Positions 45,108 through 55,077 of a stretch of 64,000 nt of DNA are shown here, in pieces. Source of the DNA: Deinococcus rubellus (GTDB taxonomy: Bacteria > Deinococcota > Deinococci > Deinococcales > Deinococcaceae); the NCBI RefSeq assembly GCF_025244745.1, contig NZ_CP104213.1, positions 1,109,501 to 1,173,500 of the forward strand. The letters run 5' to 3'. The notes beneath the pieces are model-generated. The model had not been told where the DNA came from, did not search any database, and was given only the letters and a program-made list of their open reading frames with translations. A program made the translations under genes and the position numbers. Positions within the stretch are counted from its first letter, which is position 1. Each line of letters starts with the position of its first letter.

Positions 45108-46355
45108 ATGGACATCAAACGAGTGGTCGTCACCGGACTGGGGCCGGTCAGCCCGATTGGCATGGGGGCAAAAGTCTTTGCCGAGGCGCAGCGGGCGGGC
45201 AAGAGTGGGGTCGGCCCGATCACCCACTTTGACGCCAGCATGTGCCGGGCGCAGATTGCCGGGGAGGTTCATGACGACCTCAGCCCGTTTATCGAGGCGC
45301 GGGAAGCCAAGAAGCTCGACCGCTATGTACAGCTTGCCCTGGCCGCCGCCGAGCTGGCGGTGAAGGATAGCGGCATCAGCAAAGAAGACCTGGCGGGCGA
45401 GCGCACGGGCACGCTGGTCGGCAGCGGCATCGGCGGTATGAAGACCTTCGAGGATCAGGCCAAGCTGATGGTGGAGCGCGGTCCCTCAAGGATCAGCCCG
45501 CTGTTCATTCCGATGATGATCGCCAACATGGCCACCGGGCACATTGCCATGCGCTTCGGCGCAACCGGCCCGAGCAGCACCGTGGTCACCGCCTGCGCCA
45601 CCGGCTCGGGCGCGATTGGCGACGCCGCCCGGATCATTCAGCTCGGCCTGGCCGATGTGATGCTGGCAGGTGGCGCGGAAGCGGCCATCACCGGCCTGAC
45701 CATCGGCGGCTTCGGCAACATGCATGCCCTGACTGCCTCGCACAATGCCGACCCCGAGCGGGCCAGCCGTCCCTTCGCCGCCAGCCGCGACGGGTTCGTG
45801 CTGGGCGAGGGCGGCGCGGTGGTGGTGCTGGAAGAACTGGAGCACGCCAGGAAGCGCGGCGCGACCATTTACGCCGAGGTGGTCGGCTACGGCACCTCCG
45901 CCGACGCCTACCATATCACCATGCCTGCGCCGGAAGGCCGGGGCGCGCAGGTGGCGATGCGTCAGGCGCTCAAGGCGGGCGGTGTCAACCCCGAGCAGGT
46001 CGGCTATATCAACGCGCACGGCACGTCCACCCCGGCCAACGACCTCAACGAGACCCTGGCGATTAAAGCTGTCTACGGCGACCACGCCCACAAGCTGGCC
46101 GTCAGCAGCACCAAGTCCATGACCGGCCATTTGCTCGGCGCGGCAGGGGCGATGGAGGCCATTGCGGTGGCCCAGGCGCTGCACGAGGGCATCTTGCCGC
46201 CGACCATCAACCTGGCGGACGATCCTGACCCTGAACTCGACCTCGATTACATCCCCGAGGGCGCGCGTGAGCAGCAGGTCGAGTACGCCATGAGCAATTC
46301 CTTTGCTTTCGGCGGCCAGAACGCGGTGCTGGTGTTCAAGCGCTGGACGGAGTAA
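45108..46355 (+). CDS. fabF: 3-oxoacyl-ACP synthase II
   Basis: Elongating condensing enzyme. About 415 residues. Catalytic Cys in VVTACATGSGAIGDA, the two His in NAHGTSTPANDLNE and KSMTGHLLGAAGAMEA, Lys in the second motif, and the closing NSFAFGGQNAVLVFKRW. ATG 45108-45110 follows GGAGG by eight bases. The frame opens 36 bases earlier, but that start lacks a ribosome site. Last gene of the fab cluster. Confidence 0.97.
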   Translation: MDIKRVVVTGLGPVSPIGMGAKVFAEAQRAGKSGVGPITHFDASMCRAQIAGEVHDDLSPFIEAREAKKLDRYVQLALAAAELAVKDSGISKEDLAGERTGTLVGSGIGGMKTFEDQAKLMVERGPSRISPLFIPMMIANMATGHIAMRFGATGPSSTVVTACATGSGAIGDAARIIQLGLADVMLAGGAEAAITGLTIGGFGNMHALTASHNADPERASRPFAASRDGFVLGEGGAVVVLEELEHARKRGATIYAEVVGYGTSADAYHITMPAPEGRGAQVAMRQALKAGGVNPEQVGYINAHGTSTPANDLNETLAIKAVYGDHAHKLAVSSTKSMTGHLLGAAGAMEAIAVAQALHEGILPPTINLADDPDPELDLDYIPEGAREQQVEYAMSNSFAFGGQNAVLVFKRWTE

Positions 46356-46374
46356 CAGCAGGCTGGGGCAGAGC

Positions 46375-46402
46375 AGCGGGCAGGGGAGAGGCCCTGTCCG
46401 CT
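46375..46402. terminator. Strong hairpin between convergent fabF and phoU
   Basis: AGCGGGCAGGG and CCCTGTCCGCT form an 11-bp stem with one G-T pair and a 6-base loop. There is no T-run on either strand, so it may stall polymerase or protect 3' ends, not terminate efficiently. Confidence 0.45.
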
Positions 46403-46404
46403 AC

Positions 46405-47052
46405 TCAGTCCCCGGCCTGCAACATATTGGCTTCCAGCCGCTCGGCCACGTTGACCACATGGTCGCCCAGCCGCTCCAGGCTGCGGGCCATGCGGGTGGC
46501 AGTCAGCGCTGCGCCGATGTCCTCGGGGTTTTCCAGAATGCGGGTGAGAGAAGCGCGCTGAAGCTGCTCATAGAGGGCATCAACCTGCTCGGAGTCGAGC
46601 CGCATCACGTCCCGAGCCCCGCTGAGGTCGCGCTCGGCGAAGGCGTAGGCCAGCCGCTCCAGCATGCTGCTCAGCAAGCGGGCCATCGGCAGCACGTCTT
46701 GCAGCGCCGCCGTCTGGGCCAGCGGTTCCAGCGCCTCCAGATCGCGTCCGACCTGCCGTCCATAGTCGCCGACCCGCTCCAGATCGGCCAGGCTGCGAAA
46801 TACCATCACGTAGAAGTGCAGATCGGTGTCGGTCAGGGGCCGTGCCAGGGCGCTCAGGCACAGTTCCTCGAGTTCGTCTTCTAGCACGTCGGTCTCGCGC
46901 TCCAGCTCAGCGGTGCGAATGGCCAGGCCCGCGAACGCGCCCCGGCCCACTGCGCTCTGCAAGAGGGAGACCTGCTCGAGCGTGATGCTGAGCATCCGCA
47001 GAAAGCGGGCGGTGAGCTGCGCCCTGGTGGGAGTGTGGGGGCTGGTGGTCAT
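46405..47052 (-). CDS. phoU: Phosphate transport accessory protein PhoU
   Basis: Negative modulator of the Pho response that works with the Pst transporter and its sensor kinase. About 215 residues, all helical, with two PhoU repeats: ETDVLEDELEELCLSALARP...DLERVGDYGRQVGRDL and SEQVDALYEQLQRASLTRI...ARSLERLGDHVVNVAERL. The D-L-E-R-V/I-G-D and S-L-E-R-L-G-D-H motifs are the metal-binding sites. Start uncertain between ATG 47050-47052 (chosen) and 47089-47091; neither has a strong ribosome site. It is last after pstSCAB, behind a terminator. Confidence 0.93.
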   Translation of the reverse strand: MTTSPHTPTRAQLTARFLRMLSITLEQVSLLQSAVGRGAFAGLAIRTAELERETDVLEDELEELCLSALARPLTDTDLHFYVMVFRSLADLERVGDYGRQVGRDLEALEPLAQTAALQDVLPMARLLSSMLERLAYAFAERDLSGARDVMRLDSEQVDALYEQLQRASLTRILENPEDIGAALTATRMARSLERLGDHVVNVAERLEANMLQAGD

Positions 47053-47102
47053 AGAAGTCAGTCTGCCTTGCCTGGGTGAGCGGGGTGTCATGGACGGGCC
47101 AG

Positions 47103-47130
47103 CAAAAAGAGCGGGCCAAAGCGGCCCCGC
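47103..47130 (-). terminator. Terminator after pstB
   Basis: On the minus strand GCGGGGCC and GGCCCGC pair (one bulge) around GCTTT and are followed by TCTTTTT. It lies 25 bases after the pstB stop, so phoU is either read through or has its own promoter. Confidence 0.75.
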
Positions 47131-47154
47131 CCCGATACCATGCTGGAACCCAGT

Positions 47155-47913
47155 TTAGCCGAAACGGCCCGTGACATACGCCTCGGTGCGCTCGTCGCGC
47201 GGCGAGGTGAAAATCTGATCGGTCTGGCCATGCTCAACCAAGTCGCCGTTGAGAAAAAAGCTGGTGGTGTCCGAGACGCGGGCCGCCTGGTGCATGTTGT
47301 GGGTCACGATGATGATGGTCGTGACTTTTTTCAGCTCGGTCATCAGATCTTCGATCCTGGCGGTGCTGGCCGGGTCAAGCGCCGAGGTCGGCTCGTCCAT
47401 CAGCAGGATTTCCGGCTCGACGGCCAGGGCGCGGGCAATGCACAGCCGCTGCTGCTGCCCGCCCGAGAGTCCGGTGGCGGGCGACTTGAGGCGGTCCTTG
47501 ACCTCGTCCCACAGCGCTCCGCCGCGCAGCGAGCGCTCGGCGATCTCCATCAGCGCCTTGTGGTCGCGCATCCCGGCCAGCTTGAGGCCGCTCACCACGT
47601 TGTCGAACACGCTCATGGTGGGGAAAGGGTTGGGTTTTTGAAACACCATGCCCACCCGGCGGCGCACCTCCACCGGGTCAATGTCGCTGGAATAGATGTC
47701 CTGACCGTCGAGCAGAATCTGGCCCTCCACCCGCGCGCCGGGGGTCAGGTCGTGCATCCGGTTGATGGCCCGCAGGAAGGTGGTCTTGCCGCAGCCGCTG
47801 GGGCCGATCAGTGCGTTGACCGTACCCTTTTCGACCTTCAGGTTGACCTGTTTGACGGCCTGCTTGCTGCCGTAATAGATGTCCACGTTGCTGGCGGTGA
47901 GAAGCTGGGTCAT
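47155..47913 (-). CDS. pstB: Phosphate ABC transporter ATP-binding protein
   Basis: 252 residues. [17 protein letters not shown] opens, Walker A is [21 protein letters not shown], the Q-loop [18 protein letters not shown] is specific to PstB, the signature is [15 protein letters not shown], and Walker B is [45 protein letters not shown] closes the protein. It is the fourth pst gene, 19 bases after pstA. Confidence 0.97.
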   Translation of the reverse strand: MTQLLTASNVDIYYGSKQAVKQVNLKVEKGTVNALIGPSGCGKTTFLRAINRMHDLTPGARVEGQILLDGQDIYSSDIDPVEVRRRVGMVFQKPNPFPTMSVFDNVVSGLKLAGMRDHKALMEIAERSLRGGALWDEVKDRLKSPATGLSGGQQQRLCIARALAVEPEILLMDEPTSALDPASTARIEDLMTELKKVTTIIIVTHNMHQAARVSDTTSFFLNGDLVEHGQTDQIFTSPRDERTEAYVTGRFG

Positions 47914-47932
47914 GGGAATTCCTTTGGGGGAG

Positions 47933-48802
47933 TCAGTGGCGCGGCCTGTTGGCGAAGCGGGCCAGTAGCGAGGTCACGAAAATGATGCTGATCAGCAGCA
48001 GCGCTCCGGCCTGGGCCAGCCGCTGGTTCTCGTCGTAGGCGCTGGTGGCCCCAATGTAGATTTGCAGCGGCAGGGCGCTGGTGGGTTGCAGCGGATTGAG
48101 GTTGACCAGGTTGCTGCCGAAAGCGGTGAACAGCAGCGGCGCAGCCTCGCCAGCCACGCGGGCCAGGGCCAGCATCAGCCCGGTGATGATGCCGCCGCTG
48201 GCGGCGGGCAGCACGATGCTCAGAATGACTTTCCACTGCGGCAGCCCCAGTGCCAGCCCCGCCTCGCGCACCGAGAGCGGCACCAGCTTCAGCACTTCCT
48301 CGGTGGTTCGCACGACAATCGGCACCATCAGCAGGCCCAGCGCGATGCCGCCCGCCAGAGCGCTGAAGTGGCCCATCGGTTTAACCACCAGCGCGTAGAC
48401 CACCAGGCCCATCACGATGGCAGGAATCCCGCTGAGCACGTCACTGAGCATCCGGATGGTGGGCATCAGGCGGTGGCGCGGGAACTCGGCCAGAAAGATG
48501 CCGCCCGCCACGCCCACCACCACGCCCAGCACGGCGGCCATCGCCAGAATCAGCAGCGAGCCGGTGATGGCGTTGGCCCAGCCGCCGCCCGTTTCGCCCT
48601 CGGGGGCCGGGTTCTTGAGAAAGAAATCCAGGTTGAGCGCCCCGACGCCTTTGATCAGCAAAAAGCCGAAGATCAGGATCAGCGGGGCCACCACCAGAGC
48701 GGTGCCGAGGCCGATCATCACGCCCATCAGGGCATTCTTGGATTTGCGGCCACTGCTCAGGCCGCTCCTGGTCAAGCGCGGGGTCAGTTGTGACACGGCC
48801 AT
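47933..48802 (-). CDS. pstA: Phosphate ABC transporter permease PstA
   Basis: 289 residues with about six membrane helices. [35 protein letters not shown] and [52 protein letters not shown] are characteristic; the latter is the EAA loop that contacts Pst[19 protein letters not shown] is the conserved periplasmic segment. 33 bases after pstC. Confidence 0.95.
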   Translation of the reverse strand: MAVSQLTPRLTRSGLSSGRKSKNALMGVMIGLGTALVVAPLILIFGFLLIKGVGALNLDFFLKNPAPEGETGGGWANAITGSLLILAMAAVLGVVVGVAGGIFLAEFPRHRLMPTIRMLSDVLSGIPAIVMGLVVYALVVKPMGHFSALAGGIALGLLMVPIVVRTTEEVLKLVPLSVREAGLALGLPQWKVILSIVLPAASGGIITGLMLALARVAGEAAPLLFTAFGSNLVNLNPLQPTSALPLQIYIGATSAYDENQRLAQAGALLLISIIFVTSLLARFANRPRH

Positions 48803-48835
48803 CTCACAGACTCCTTTTGGCAGGCTTCACGGGCA

Positions 48836-49831
48836 TCACAGCCCCTTCGGCGTCATCCGCAGAATGATCGTGCGGGCGATCAGGTTGACAAACACGCTGA
48901 CGAAAAAGAGGGTCAGGCCCAGGCCCACCACGCTGGAACGCTGGAGGCCTTCGCGGGCGTCACCGAACTGGTTGGCGATCATCGAGGCCATCGTGGCTGT
49001 CGGGGACCAGATGTTCTTGATGACCTCGGGGGTATTGCCGATGACCATCGCCACCGCCAGCGTCTCGCCCAGCGCCCGGCCCAGCGCCAGAATCACGCCG
49101 CCCATGATGCCCGCGCGGGCATAGGGCAGGATCGCCAGGCTGATGACTTCCCATTTGGTCGCGCCCAGCGCGTACATGGCCTCGCGCTGATCGGCGGGCA
49201 CCAGCCGGATGACGTCGCGGGCGACAGAGGCGGTAAACGGCAGAATCATGATCGTCAGGATGATCACAGCAAGCAAGAAGCCCAGCCCGGTAAAGGTTTG
49301 CGGCATAAAAAAACACGGCAATGAGGTCTTGTTATCGTTGAACAGGGTGGTGCAGTGGTTCGCCAGGTTCGGATTGCTGGTATACAGCCACAGCTGCACC
49401 TGCTGAAACAGCGGCTTGAGCGCAAACAGCGCCCACAGTCCGTATACCACGCTCGGCACGGCGGCCAGCAACTCGACCAGGTAGCCCACCGGATTGGCCA
49501 GCCACTTGGGCGCGTACTCAGCCACGAAGAGGGCCGAGGCAATCGCCAGCGGCACACTGATCAGCAGCGCCAGAAAGCTGGTCAGCAGCGTGCCCATCAC
49601 CAGGCTCAGCGCTCCGTACTCGCTGGTCACCGGATTCCAGACGTTGGTGGTCAAAAACCCCAGCCCGAACTTCTGGATGGCGGGCCATGACTGCTGGCCC
49701 AGCAGCACGATGCTCAGCACGAAGGTCAGGACGATGATCAGCGACAGGCCGATGATGACCGTGCGGAAAATGCCGTCACCTCTGGAACTGAGACGCGGCA
49801 GCTTCACTTTTCTGGGGAGCGTTTCATTCAT
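48836..49831 (-). CDS. pstC: Phosphate ABC transporter permease PstC
   Basis: 331 residues, about six to seven membrane helices. [54 protein letters not shown] is the family's opening block and [49 protein letters not shown] the EAA loop. The periplasmic loop ([26 protein letters not shown]) is longer than usual and has two cysteines. 159 bases separate it from pstS. Confidence 0.95.
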   Translation of the reverse strand: MNETLPRKVKLPRLSSRGDGIFRTVIIGLSLIIVLTFVLSIVLLGQQSWPAIQKFGLGFLTTNVWNPVTSEYGALSLVMGTLLTSFLALLISVPLAIASALFVAEYAPKWLANPVGYLVELLAAVPSVVYGLWALFALKPLFQQVQLWLYTSNPNLANHCTTLFNDNKTSLPCFFMPQTFTGLGFLLAVIILTIMILPFTASVARDVIRLVPADQREAMYALGATKWEVISLAILPYARAGIMGGVILALGRALGETLAVAMVIGNTPEVIKNIWSPTATMASMIANQFGDAREGLQRSSVVGLGLTLFFVSVFVNLIARTIILRMTPKGL

Positions 49832-49943
49832 GCGTGGCCTTTGAGGCGCGTGGCAAGGGCGCGTGAAAGTATTTCACCTGCCGGGTGTCAGGGCCAGGTC
49901 AGCCTGAGCAAAAAGTCACGGCCCGGCAACTCCATCAAAATCG

Positions 49944-49967
49944 GAGCGCCCCGAACAGAGCGCCCCG
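49944..49967. repeat. 10-bp direct repeat between pstS and pstC
   Basis: GAGCGCCCCG occurs at 49944-49953 and again at 49958-49967. The 49929-49977 stretch is bracketed by AACTCC and GGAGTT and could fold. No T-run follows, so a terminator is not supported; it may set the ratio of PstS to the permeases. Confidence 0.5.
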
Positions 49968-49990
49968 CGTGGGAGTTCAACGTCTGGAGA

Positions 49991-51022
49991 TCAGAGCTTC
50001 GCGCCGCCGTAGGTCACGCTGTTGAGAATGGTCTTGGTCTTGTTGACCACGTTGGCGGGCAGCTTGGCGTAGTCCAGCGGCTCGTTGTACTGCTGGCCCG
50101 CCCCGACCATCCAGCTCAGCAGGTTCTTGAACTCTTTGGCCTGGGCCTGGGTGCGGTTGCCGTACTTCTGGTCCTGGTAGAAGATGACGTAGGTGAAGCT
50201 GGAGATCGGGTATGCGCCCGCGTTGGCACTGTTGGTGATGCTGACGCGGGTGTCGGCGGGAATGACCACGCCTTGGGCGGCCAGCGCGGCCGGGCCGTTG
50301 TCGGGCACGATGAACTTACCCGCGTGGTTTTGCACCGAGCCGAACAGCAGTTTGTTCTGCTTGGCGTAGGTCAGCTCGATGTAACCGATTGCGCCGGGCG
50401 TGCTCTTGACGATTCCGGCCACGCCGTCATTGCCCTTGCCGCCCACGCCCACCGGCCACTGCACACTGTTGGCGCTGCCGACCTTGGTCTTCCACTCGGT
50501 GCTGATCTTGCTGAGGTAGTCGGTAAACACGGCGGTGGTGCCGGAGCCGTCCGAGCGGCGTGCCACCGTGATCGGCAGGCCAGGCAGCGCCACGTCGGGG
50601 TTGAGCTTCTTGATGGCCGGGTCGTTCCACAGCTTGATTTTGCCGAGGTAGATGTCGGCCAGCAGCGGGCCGGTGAACTGAAGCTGGGTGGTCACGCCGG
50701 GGACATTGTAGGAGGCCACCACTGCGCCGATGGCGGTGGGAATGTGCAGCAGCTTGCCGGGAGCGGTCTTCATGGTCTCGTCGCTCATGGGGTTGTCGCT
50801 GGCCCCGAAGTCCACCGTGCGGGCGATGATCTGCTGCTGGCCCGCGCCGGAGCCGACCGACTGGTAGTTGACGTCGGTGCCGCTGGTCTTCTTGTACTCG
50901 GCGAACATCTTGGTGTAGAGCGGGTAGACAAACGAGCTGCCCGCGCCGGTGATGGTTTCGGCAGAGGCGGCAGCGGCGGTCAGGGTCACCAGGCCGAGGC
51001 CCAGGGTCAGGAGCTTCTTCAT
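49991..51022 (-). CDS. pstS: Phosphate-binding periplasmic protein
   Basis: 343 residues. Signal peptide [21 protein letters not shown]; no lipobox. [43 protein letters not shown] holds the phosphate-binding S-S and G-S-G-x-G loops. [20 protein letters not shown] and [14 protein letters not shown] are further conserved blocks. GTGAGG precedes the ATG. The four-repeat Pho-box-like sequence at 51044-51083 lies just upstream. First gene of pstSCAB-phoU. Confidence 0.97.
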   Translation of the reverse strand: MKKLLTLGLGLVTLTAAAASAETITGAGSSFVYPLYTKMFAEYKKTSGTDVNYQSVGSGAGQQQIIARTVDFGASDNPMSDETMKTAPGKLLHIPTAIGAVVASYNVPGVTTQLQFTGPLLADIYLGKIKLWNDPAIKKLNPDVALPGLPITVARRSDGSGTTAVFTDYLSKISTEWKTKVGSANSVQWPVGVGGKGNDGVAGIVKSTPGAIGYIELTYAKQNKLLFGSVQNHAGKFIVPDNGPAALAAQGVVIPADTRVSITNSANAGAYPISSFTYVIFYQDQKYGNRTQAQAKEFKNLLSWMVGAGQQYNEPLDYAKLPANVVNKTKTILNSVTYGGAKL

Positions 51023-51043
51023 GCCTCACACTCTGCTGGCGGT

Positions 51044-51083
51044 TTGTCAGCCCCGCGTCACTGACTTGTCAGGCATCTGTCAG
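51044..51083. promoter_or_regulatory. Four 11-bp-spaced repeats upstream of pstS (double Pho/PhoP box)
   Basis: 7-bp units begin at 51044 (TTGTCAG), 51055 (GCGTCAC), 51066 (TTGTCAG) and 51077 (CTGTCAG), each separated by four bases. On the pstS strand they read as CTGACA-like units. The 11-bp periodicity is that of PhoB and PhoP binding sites. It ends 21 bases before the pstS ATG. Confidence 0.8.
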
Positions 51084-51149
51084 CTTCAGGGCGCTCACCC
51101 CTGAAAACGAGCGCTCCAACAATTTTGCACCGGGTTCAAGGCCGGATGC

Positions 51150-51155
51150 TAGGTT
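51150..51155 (+). promoter_or_regulatory. Candidate leaderless -10 element of the MBL-fold gene
   Basis: TAGGTT lies five bases before the ATG at 51161. A TTGCAC about 19 bases upstream could be the -35. Confidence 0.5.
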
Positions 51156-51160
51156 AAGCC

Positions 51161-52135
51161 ATGACCGCCACCGCTCACTCGCCCGCCCTGCACCATCTGG
51201 GCGGCACCCTTTACGCCGTCCAGATCCCGATTCCCCTGCCGATGAAAACGGTGACGGTACTGATCGATCTCTCTTCGCCCGTCACGCTGATTGACACCAG
51301 CATTCACACACCTGGGGCCCAGCAGGCCCTGGAGGCCGCGCTCAGCGAACTGGGCCTGCACTGGCCCGATATCGAGCGCGTCATCGTGACCCACATTCAC
51401 CCCGATCACTATGGCCTGGCCGGGCTGATCGAGGAGCGCAGCGGCGCGTCGGTGCAACTCCTTGATCACTCGGTAAAACAGGAGAAGCTCTGGTCAGACT
51501 GGGACACCCAGTTGCCCGCCCAGCAGCAGTTTTTTGCCGAACATGGTGCGCCGCCGAATTTTGGCGTAGGCGAGGCGCAGACTGCCGAGTGGGTGCGGCC
51601 TGCTGCCCGCCTGACGCCGCTGAGCGAGGGCCAGAGCGTGCCGCTGGACAACGTCGAGTGGCAGGTGCTGTGGCTTCCCGGTCACGCCGACGGTCATCTG
51701 GGGCTGTGGCAACCGGAGACCGGGATGTTGATCGCGGGCGACGCCATCTTGCCGCGCATCACCCCCAACATCGGCCTGTATGTGGGGGGGCGGCCCGATC
51801 CGCTGGGCGATTACTTCGCCACACTGGAAAAGCTCAGGGCGCTGAATCCGGGACGGGCGGTGGTGGGGCACTACGGGCCGACGATGGACGGGGTGGCGGC
51901 GCGGGCGGGCGAGATTTGGGAGCATCACCTGGAGCGCTTAGGCGAGCTGCTGGCCGCCGTGCAGGAACGGCCCCGCCACGCCTACGACCTGAGCTTCGTG
52001 CTGTTTGCCCGTGAGTTGCCCCTCACGGGTCGCCGCTTCGCTGTGGCCGAGACGCTGGCGCACGCCGAGTACCTGCGGCTGGGCGGCGCGATTGGCCGCA
52101 GCCTGGAGAACGGAATCTGGGTGTACCACAGCTAG
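51161..52135 (+). CDS. MBL-fold metallo-hydrolase
   Basis: 324 residues. The metal-binding motif THIHPDHYGLAG (H-x-H-x-D-H) lies near residue 80, followed by LPGHADGHLGLW with the next His, IAGDAILPRITPN with the bridging Asp, and VGHYGPTM with the last His. A helical C-terminal domain (AREIWEHHLERLGELLAAVQ...) resembles the winged-helix tail of RNase Z/LACTB2-like MBL hydrolases. Substrate unknown. It is divergent from pstS, with the Pho-box repeats in the shared region, so phosphate control is possible. Confidence 0.9.
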   Translation: MTATAHSPALHHLGGTLYAVQIPIPLPMKTVTVLIDLSSPVTLIDTSIHTPGAQQALEAALSELGLHWPDIERVIVTHIHPDHYGLAGLIEERSGASVQLLDHSVKQEKLWSDWDTQLPAQQQFFAEHGAPPNFGVGEAQTAEWVRPAARLTPLSEGQSVPLDNVEWQVLWLPGHADGHLGLWQPETGMLIAGDAILPRITPNIGLYVGGRPDPLGDYFATLEKLRALNPGRAVVGHYGPTMDGVAARAGEIWEHHLERLGELLAAVQERPRHAYDLSFVLFARELPLTGRRFAVAETLAHAEYLRLGGAIGRSLENGIWVYHS

Positions 52136-52244
52136 AAATGGGCCAGGGACTCGAAAAGGTATCTTTTCATCTGTCGCCCCTGTGGGAGAGCTGAGGGAGA
52201 GTCGTAGACCTGCTTGCAGGGGGCGGCGACGGGGTAAAGCCACG

Positions 52245-52276
52245 AAAAAGGCGGGTCAGCTTCTCAGCTGCCCGCC
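52245..52276 (-). terminator. Terminator of secDF (possibly bidirectional)
   Basis: On the minus strand GGCGGGCAGCT and AGCTGACCCGCC form an 11-bp stem with a one-base bulge, followed by TTTTT. It lies 15 bases after the secDF stop. On the plus strand TCTTCTTT follows the stem, so it may also stop the MBL transcript. Confidence 0.88.
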
Positions 52277-52291
52277 TCTTCTTTAAGGTCT

Positions 52292-54577
52292 TTACTTCGT
52301 GGTCGGCGTTGCCGTGCCGGTCACGGCCTTCTTGCCCATGCGCTCTTCGAGCAGCACCACCATCGGGGCCACGATATAGATGCTCGAATAGGTGCCGATC
52401 AGAATGCCCAGGATCAGCGCGATGGAGAAGTCGCGCAGTACCGGGCCGCCGAAAATCAGCAAGCTGAACAGCGGCAGCATGGTGCTGATCGAGGTCATGA
52501 CGGTGCGCGAGAGCGTCTGGTTGATTGAGATGTTGACGATCTCGCGGTAGCTCCTGCCGCGCAGCAGTTTCAGGTTCTCGCGGATGCGGTCGGAAACGAT
52601 GATCGAATCGTTGAGCGAGTAACCGATCAGGGTCAATAGGGCCGCCACCGAGGCGATGTTGAATTCCAGCCGCGCGACGGCGTAGAGGCCCATCACGATG
52701 GCCACGTCGTGCAGCACGGCGACAATCGAGCCGAAGCCCATCACGAAGTCGAAGCGGAACCAGACGTACACCAGAATGAGTCCCAGCCCCACCAGCACGG
52801 CGTAGATGGTCTGCTGGGTCAGGTCAGCGCCCACCGACGGCGACACCGTTTCGGTCTGCCCGACCTCACCGCCCGGCAGCGCGTCGATCTTGGCGGTGAT
52901 GGCCTTGACCTGGTCACTGTTGATCTGCGGCACCTTGATGGTGTAGGTGACGCCGCTGGTGGTGGCGCTGAGTTCGCGCTGGATGCTGGTGCTCTGCCCG
53001 GTCACGCCTGCGACTCCCGCGCTGATCACGGCGTCCCGCATCTGCTCGGTGGTGGTGCTGGGGGCGGCCTTGGCGGTGATGCTGGTGCCGGAGACGAAAT
53101 CCACTCCGAAATTCAGCCCCTTGACGCTCACGAAGATCGTGCCCGCGATGGCCAGCAGGATGCTCGCGGTGGTGATGATGGGGGCCGCCTTGATGAAGTT
53201 CACGTTCGGTACGCCGATGCGGAAGGGAGCCTTGAAGTCGCGCTTATTGGCCAGGGCGTAGAGCATCCACTTGGCAAACACCAGATTCGAGAAGGCCGAG
53301 GCCAATACGCCGATGATCAAAGTGACCGCAAAGCCCTTGACCGGCCCCGAGGCGTAGTTGTAGAGCGCCAGGGCGGAGAGCAGGTGAGAGGCGTTCACGT
53401 CGAGAATGGTCAGGGTGGAGTGCTCGTAACCCATGTTGATGGCGTTTTTCAGGCCTTTGCCCCGGCCCATCTCCTCCTTGATGCGCTCGAAGGAAATCAC
53501 GTTGCCGTCCACCGCCGCGCCGATGGTCAGCACCAGTCCGGCGATGCCCGGCAGGGTCAGGGTGGCTCCGAAGCCGCCGAGGAGGCCCAGGATGGTCACC
53601 GAGCTGAACAGCAGGCCCAGCGACCCGACCAGCCCGAACCAGAAGCCGTAGTAGAAAAACAGCATGCAGAAGACGGCAGCGATGCCCACCAGCGCGGCAA
53701 TTGCGCCGCTGCGGATGGCGTCTGCGCCCAGCGTCGGCCCGATGGCGCGCTCCTCGTCCACTTTGATCTTGATCGGCAGCGAGCCGGATTTGAGGACCAG
53801 CGCCAGATTGGTGGCGTCCTCGGAAGTGAAGTTGCCGGTGATCTGGAAGTTGTTGTAGAGGGCCGATTGGATGGTCGCCACCGATTTGATCTGACCGTCC
53901 AGGACCACGGCCATCGACTTCTGAATATTTCGGCCTGTGAAGTCGCCGAAAGCCTTGGCGTCCTTGGGGTTGACGTTGACGTTGACCTGCCAGACGCTGG
54001 AGCGCTGCTGATCGATGCCCGCCGTCGCGCCCGAGACGATGCCGCCGGTGGCCTCGACGGGGCCGAGATCGGAGAGTTTGTAACCGAGCGACGCCGGATT
54101 ACGCTGCAACTCGGCCGGGTCCTGCTTGGCTCCCGGCTTGACGACCCGGAACTCCAGCTTGGCCTGCTGCTTGATGATCTGGCGGGCGCTGTCTTGCACG
54201 GCAGGGGTGGCTCCCGGAATCTCCACGACCACCCGCTTGCCGCCCGACACCGTCACGGTGGGTTCGGTGACGCCCAGCGTGTTGATGCGGTTTTCGATGA
54301 TGGTCTTGACCTGTTCGAGCTGGTCCTTGGTGGCCGTGCCAGTTTCGGGTGAGAGCGACATCCGCAGCCCGCCTTCCAGGTCGAGGCCCAGGGTGATGAA
54401 CTTGAAGTTGCTGCCCCACAGTTCACCGGGGTGCTCACGGTGCTGCCAGGGCCGCCAGATAAAAGCGAGGCTCAGCAGCAGCACGGCGAAGATGGCGAAG
54501 GTGGTGGTGAGGGCGTTGCGCCGCTGCGGGGCGGCTTTTTTGCGGCGCACAGGTCGTTTGGGACTGTTAAATGTCAT
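52292..54577 (-). CDS. secDF: Fused protein-export membrane protein SecDF
   Basis: Uses the proton gradient to pull exported proteins through SecYEG. 761 residues. The SecD half (1 to about 440) has one N-terminal membrane helix, LGLDLEGGLRMSLS, the P1 head, and the later helices with VDGNVISFERIKEEM. The SecF half (about 460-750) starts with GLNFGVDFVSGTSITAKA and has YSLNDSIIVSDRIRENL. Conserved Asp in L-D-L-x-G-G and in the D-F-x-x-G segment support proton transport. Single-chain SecDF is also seen in Bacillus. GGAG precedes the ATG. Confidence 0.96.
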   Translation of the reverse strand: MTFNSPKRPVRRKKAAPQRRNALTTTFAIFAVLLLSLAFIWRPWQHREHPGELWGSNFKFITLGLDLEGGLRMSLSPETGTATKDQLEQVKTIIENRINTLGVTEPTVTVSGGKRVVVEIPGATPAVQDSARQIIKQQAKLEFRVVKPGAKQDPAELQRNPASLGYKLSDLGPVEATGGIVSGATAGIDQQRSSVWQVNVNVNPKDAKAFGDFTGRNIQKSMAVVLDGQIKSVATIQSALYNNFQITGNFTSEDATNLALVLKSGSLPIKIKVDEERAIGPTLGADAIRSGAIAALVGIAAVFCMLFFYYGFWFGLVGSLGLLFSSVTILGLLGGFGATLTLPGIAGLVLTIGAAVDGNVISFERIKEEMGRGKGLKNAINMGYEHSTLTILDVNASHLLSALALYNYASGPVKGFAVTLIIGVLASAFSNLVFAKWMLYALANKRDFKAPFRIGVPNVNFIKAAPIITTASILLAIAGTIFVSVKGLNFGVDFVSGTSITAKAAPSTTTEQMRDAVISAGVAGVTGQSTSIQRELSATTSGVTYTIKVPQINSDQVKAITAKIDALPGGEVGQTETVSPSVGADLTQQTIYAVLVGLGLILVYVWFRFDFVMGFGSIVAVLHDVAIVMGLYAVARLEFNIASVAALLTLIGYSLNDSIIVSDRIRENLKLLRGRSYREIVNISINQTLSRTVMTSISTMLPLFSLLIFGGPVLRDFSIALILGILIGTYSSIYIVAPMVVLLEERMGKKAVTGTATPTTK

Positions 54578-54639
54578 GCAGGCTCCGAAAACTCGAATAA
54601 GGTGGGGCAGGGGAGAGGGACGGTGGGAGGAGTGCGCCC

Positions 54640-54984
54640 TCAGCCACCGTCGGTCTGTTGCCGCCCCAGCGCCGTCAGGTCCGGCATTCTGGGCGGCAGT
54701 TGTGCGGCTCCCAGCAGCACGTCAGTGCGCCGCTGCACCGGCAGGGCCACGTCTGGCGCTTGATCGGGGGCGCTCAGCAGGCCCGGTCCCGGCGTGGGTG
54801 TCGGCAGGGCGCGCAGTTCCGCTGGGGCGGCAGGCAGCGCCGACATCAAGGAGGTGCGCTGCGGCTGTTCCGGGTGCGGCGTCTGGTTGCCCCACACCGC
54901 CAGCAGCGAGAAGGCTGCGATCAACCCCGGCCACAGCTTCAGGAAGCGGGCCAGCGGAGGGGAGAGCGTCAGGGTCTTCTTCAT
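54640..54984 (-). CDS. Small proline-rich membrane-anchored protein next to secDF
   Basis: 114 residues. One hydrophobic segment, FLKLWPGLIAAFSLLAVWGNQ (about 14-34), then a Pro/Ala/Leu-rich, probably disordered tail rich in P-x-P and ALP repeats with few charges. No family recognised. It is 62 bases ahead of secDF on the same strand; a TATAGT -10 lies 28 bases upstream. The codon pattern and the clean gap around it favour a real gene, but a chance frame cannot be excluded. Confidence 0.55.
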   Translation of the reverse strand: MKKTLTLSPPLARFLKLWPGLIAAFSLLAVWGNQTPHPEQPQRTSLMSALPAAPAELRALPTPTPGPGLLSAPDQAPDVALPVQRRTDVLLGAAQLPPRMPDLTALGRQQTDGG

Positions 54985-55077
54985 GTTCTTAATGGTCGTT
55001 CAGCAGATTACTATAGCAGCGCTGAGCTGACGGGGGTCTGGCGCAGGTGACCAAATCAGATGAAGCAGACCCGCAGC

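Noticed and set aside
52709..54352. 547-residue plus-strand frame opposite secDF
   Set aside because: His/Asp/Gly/Arg-rich antisense composition, fully covered by SecDF with its conserved motifs.
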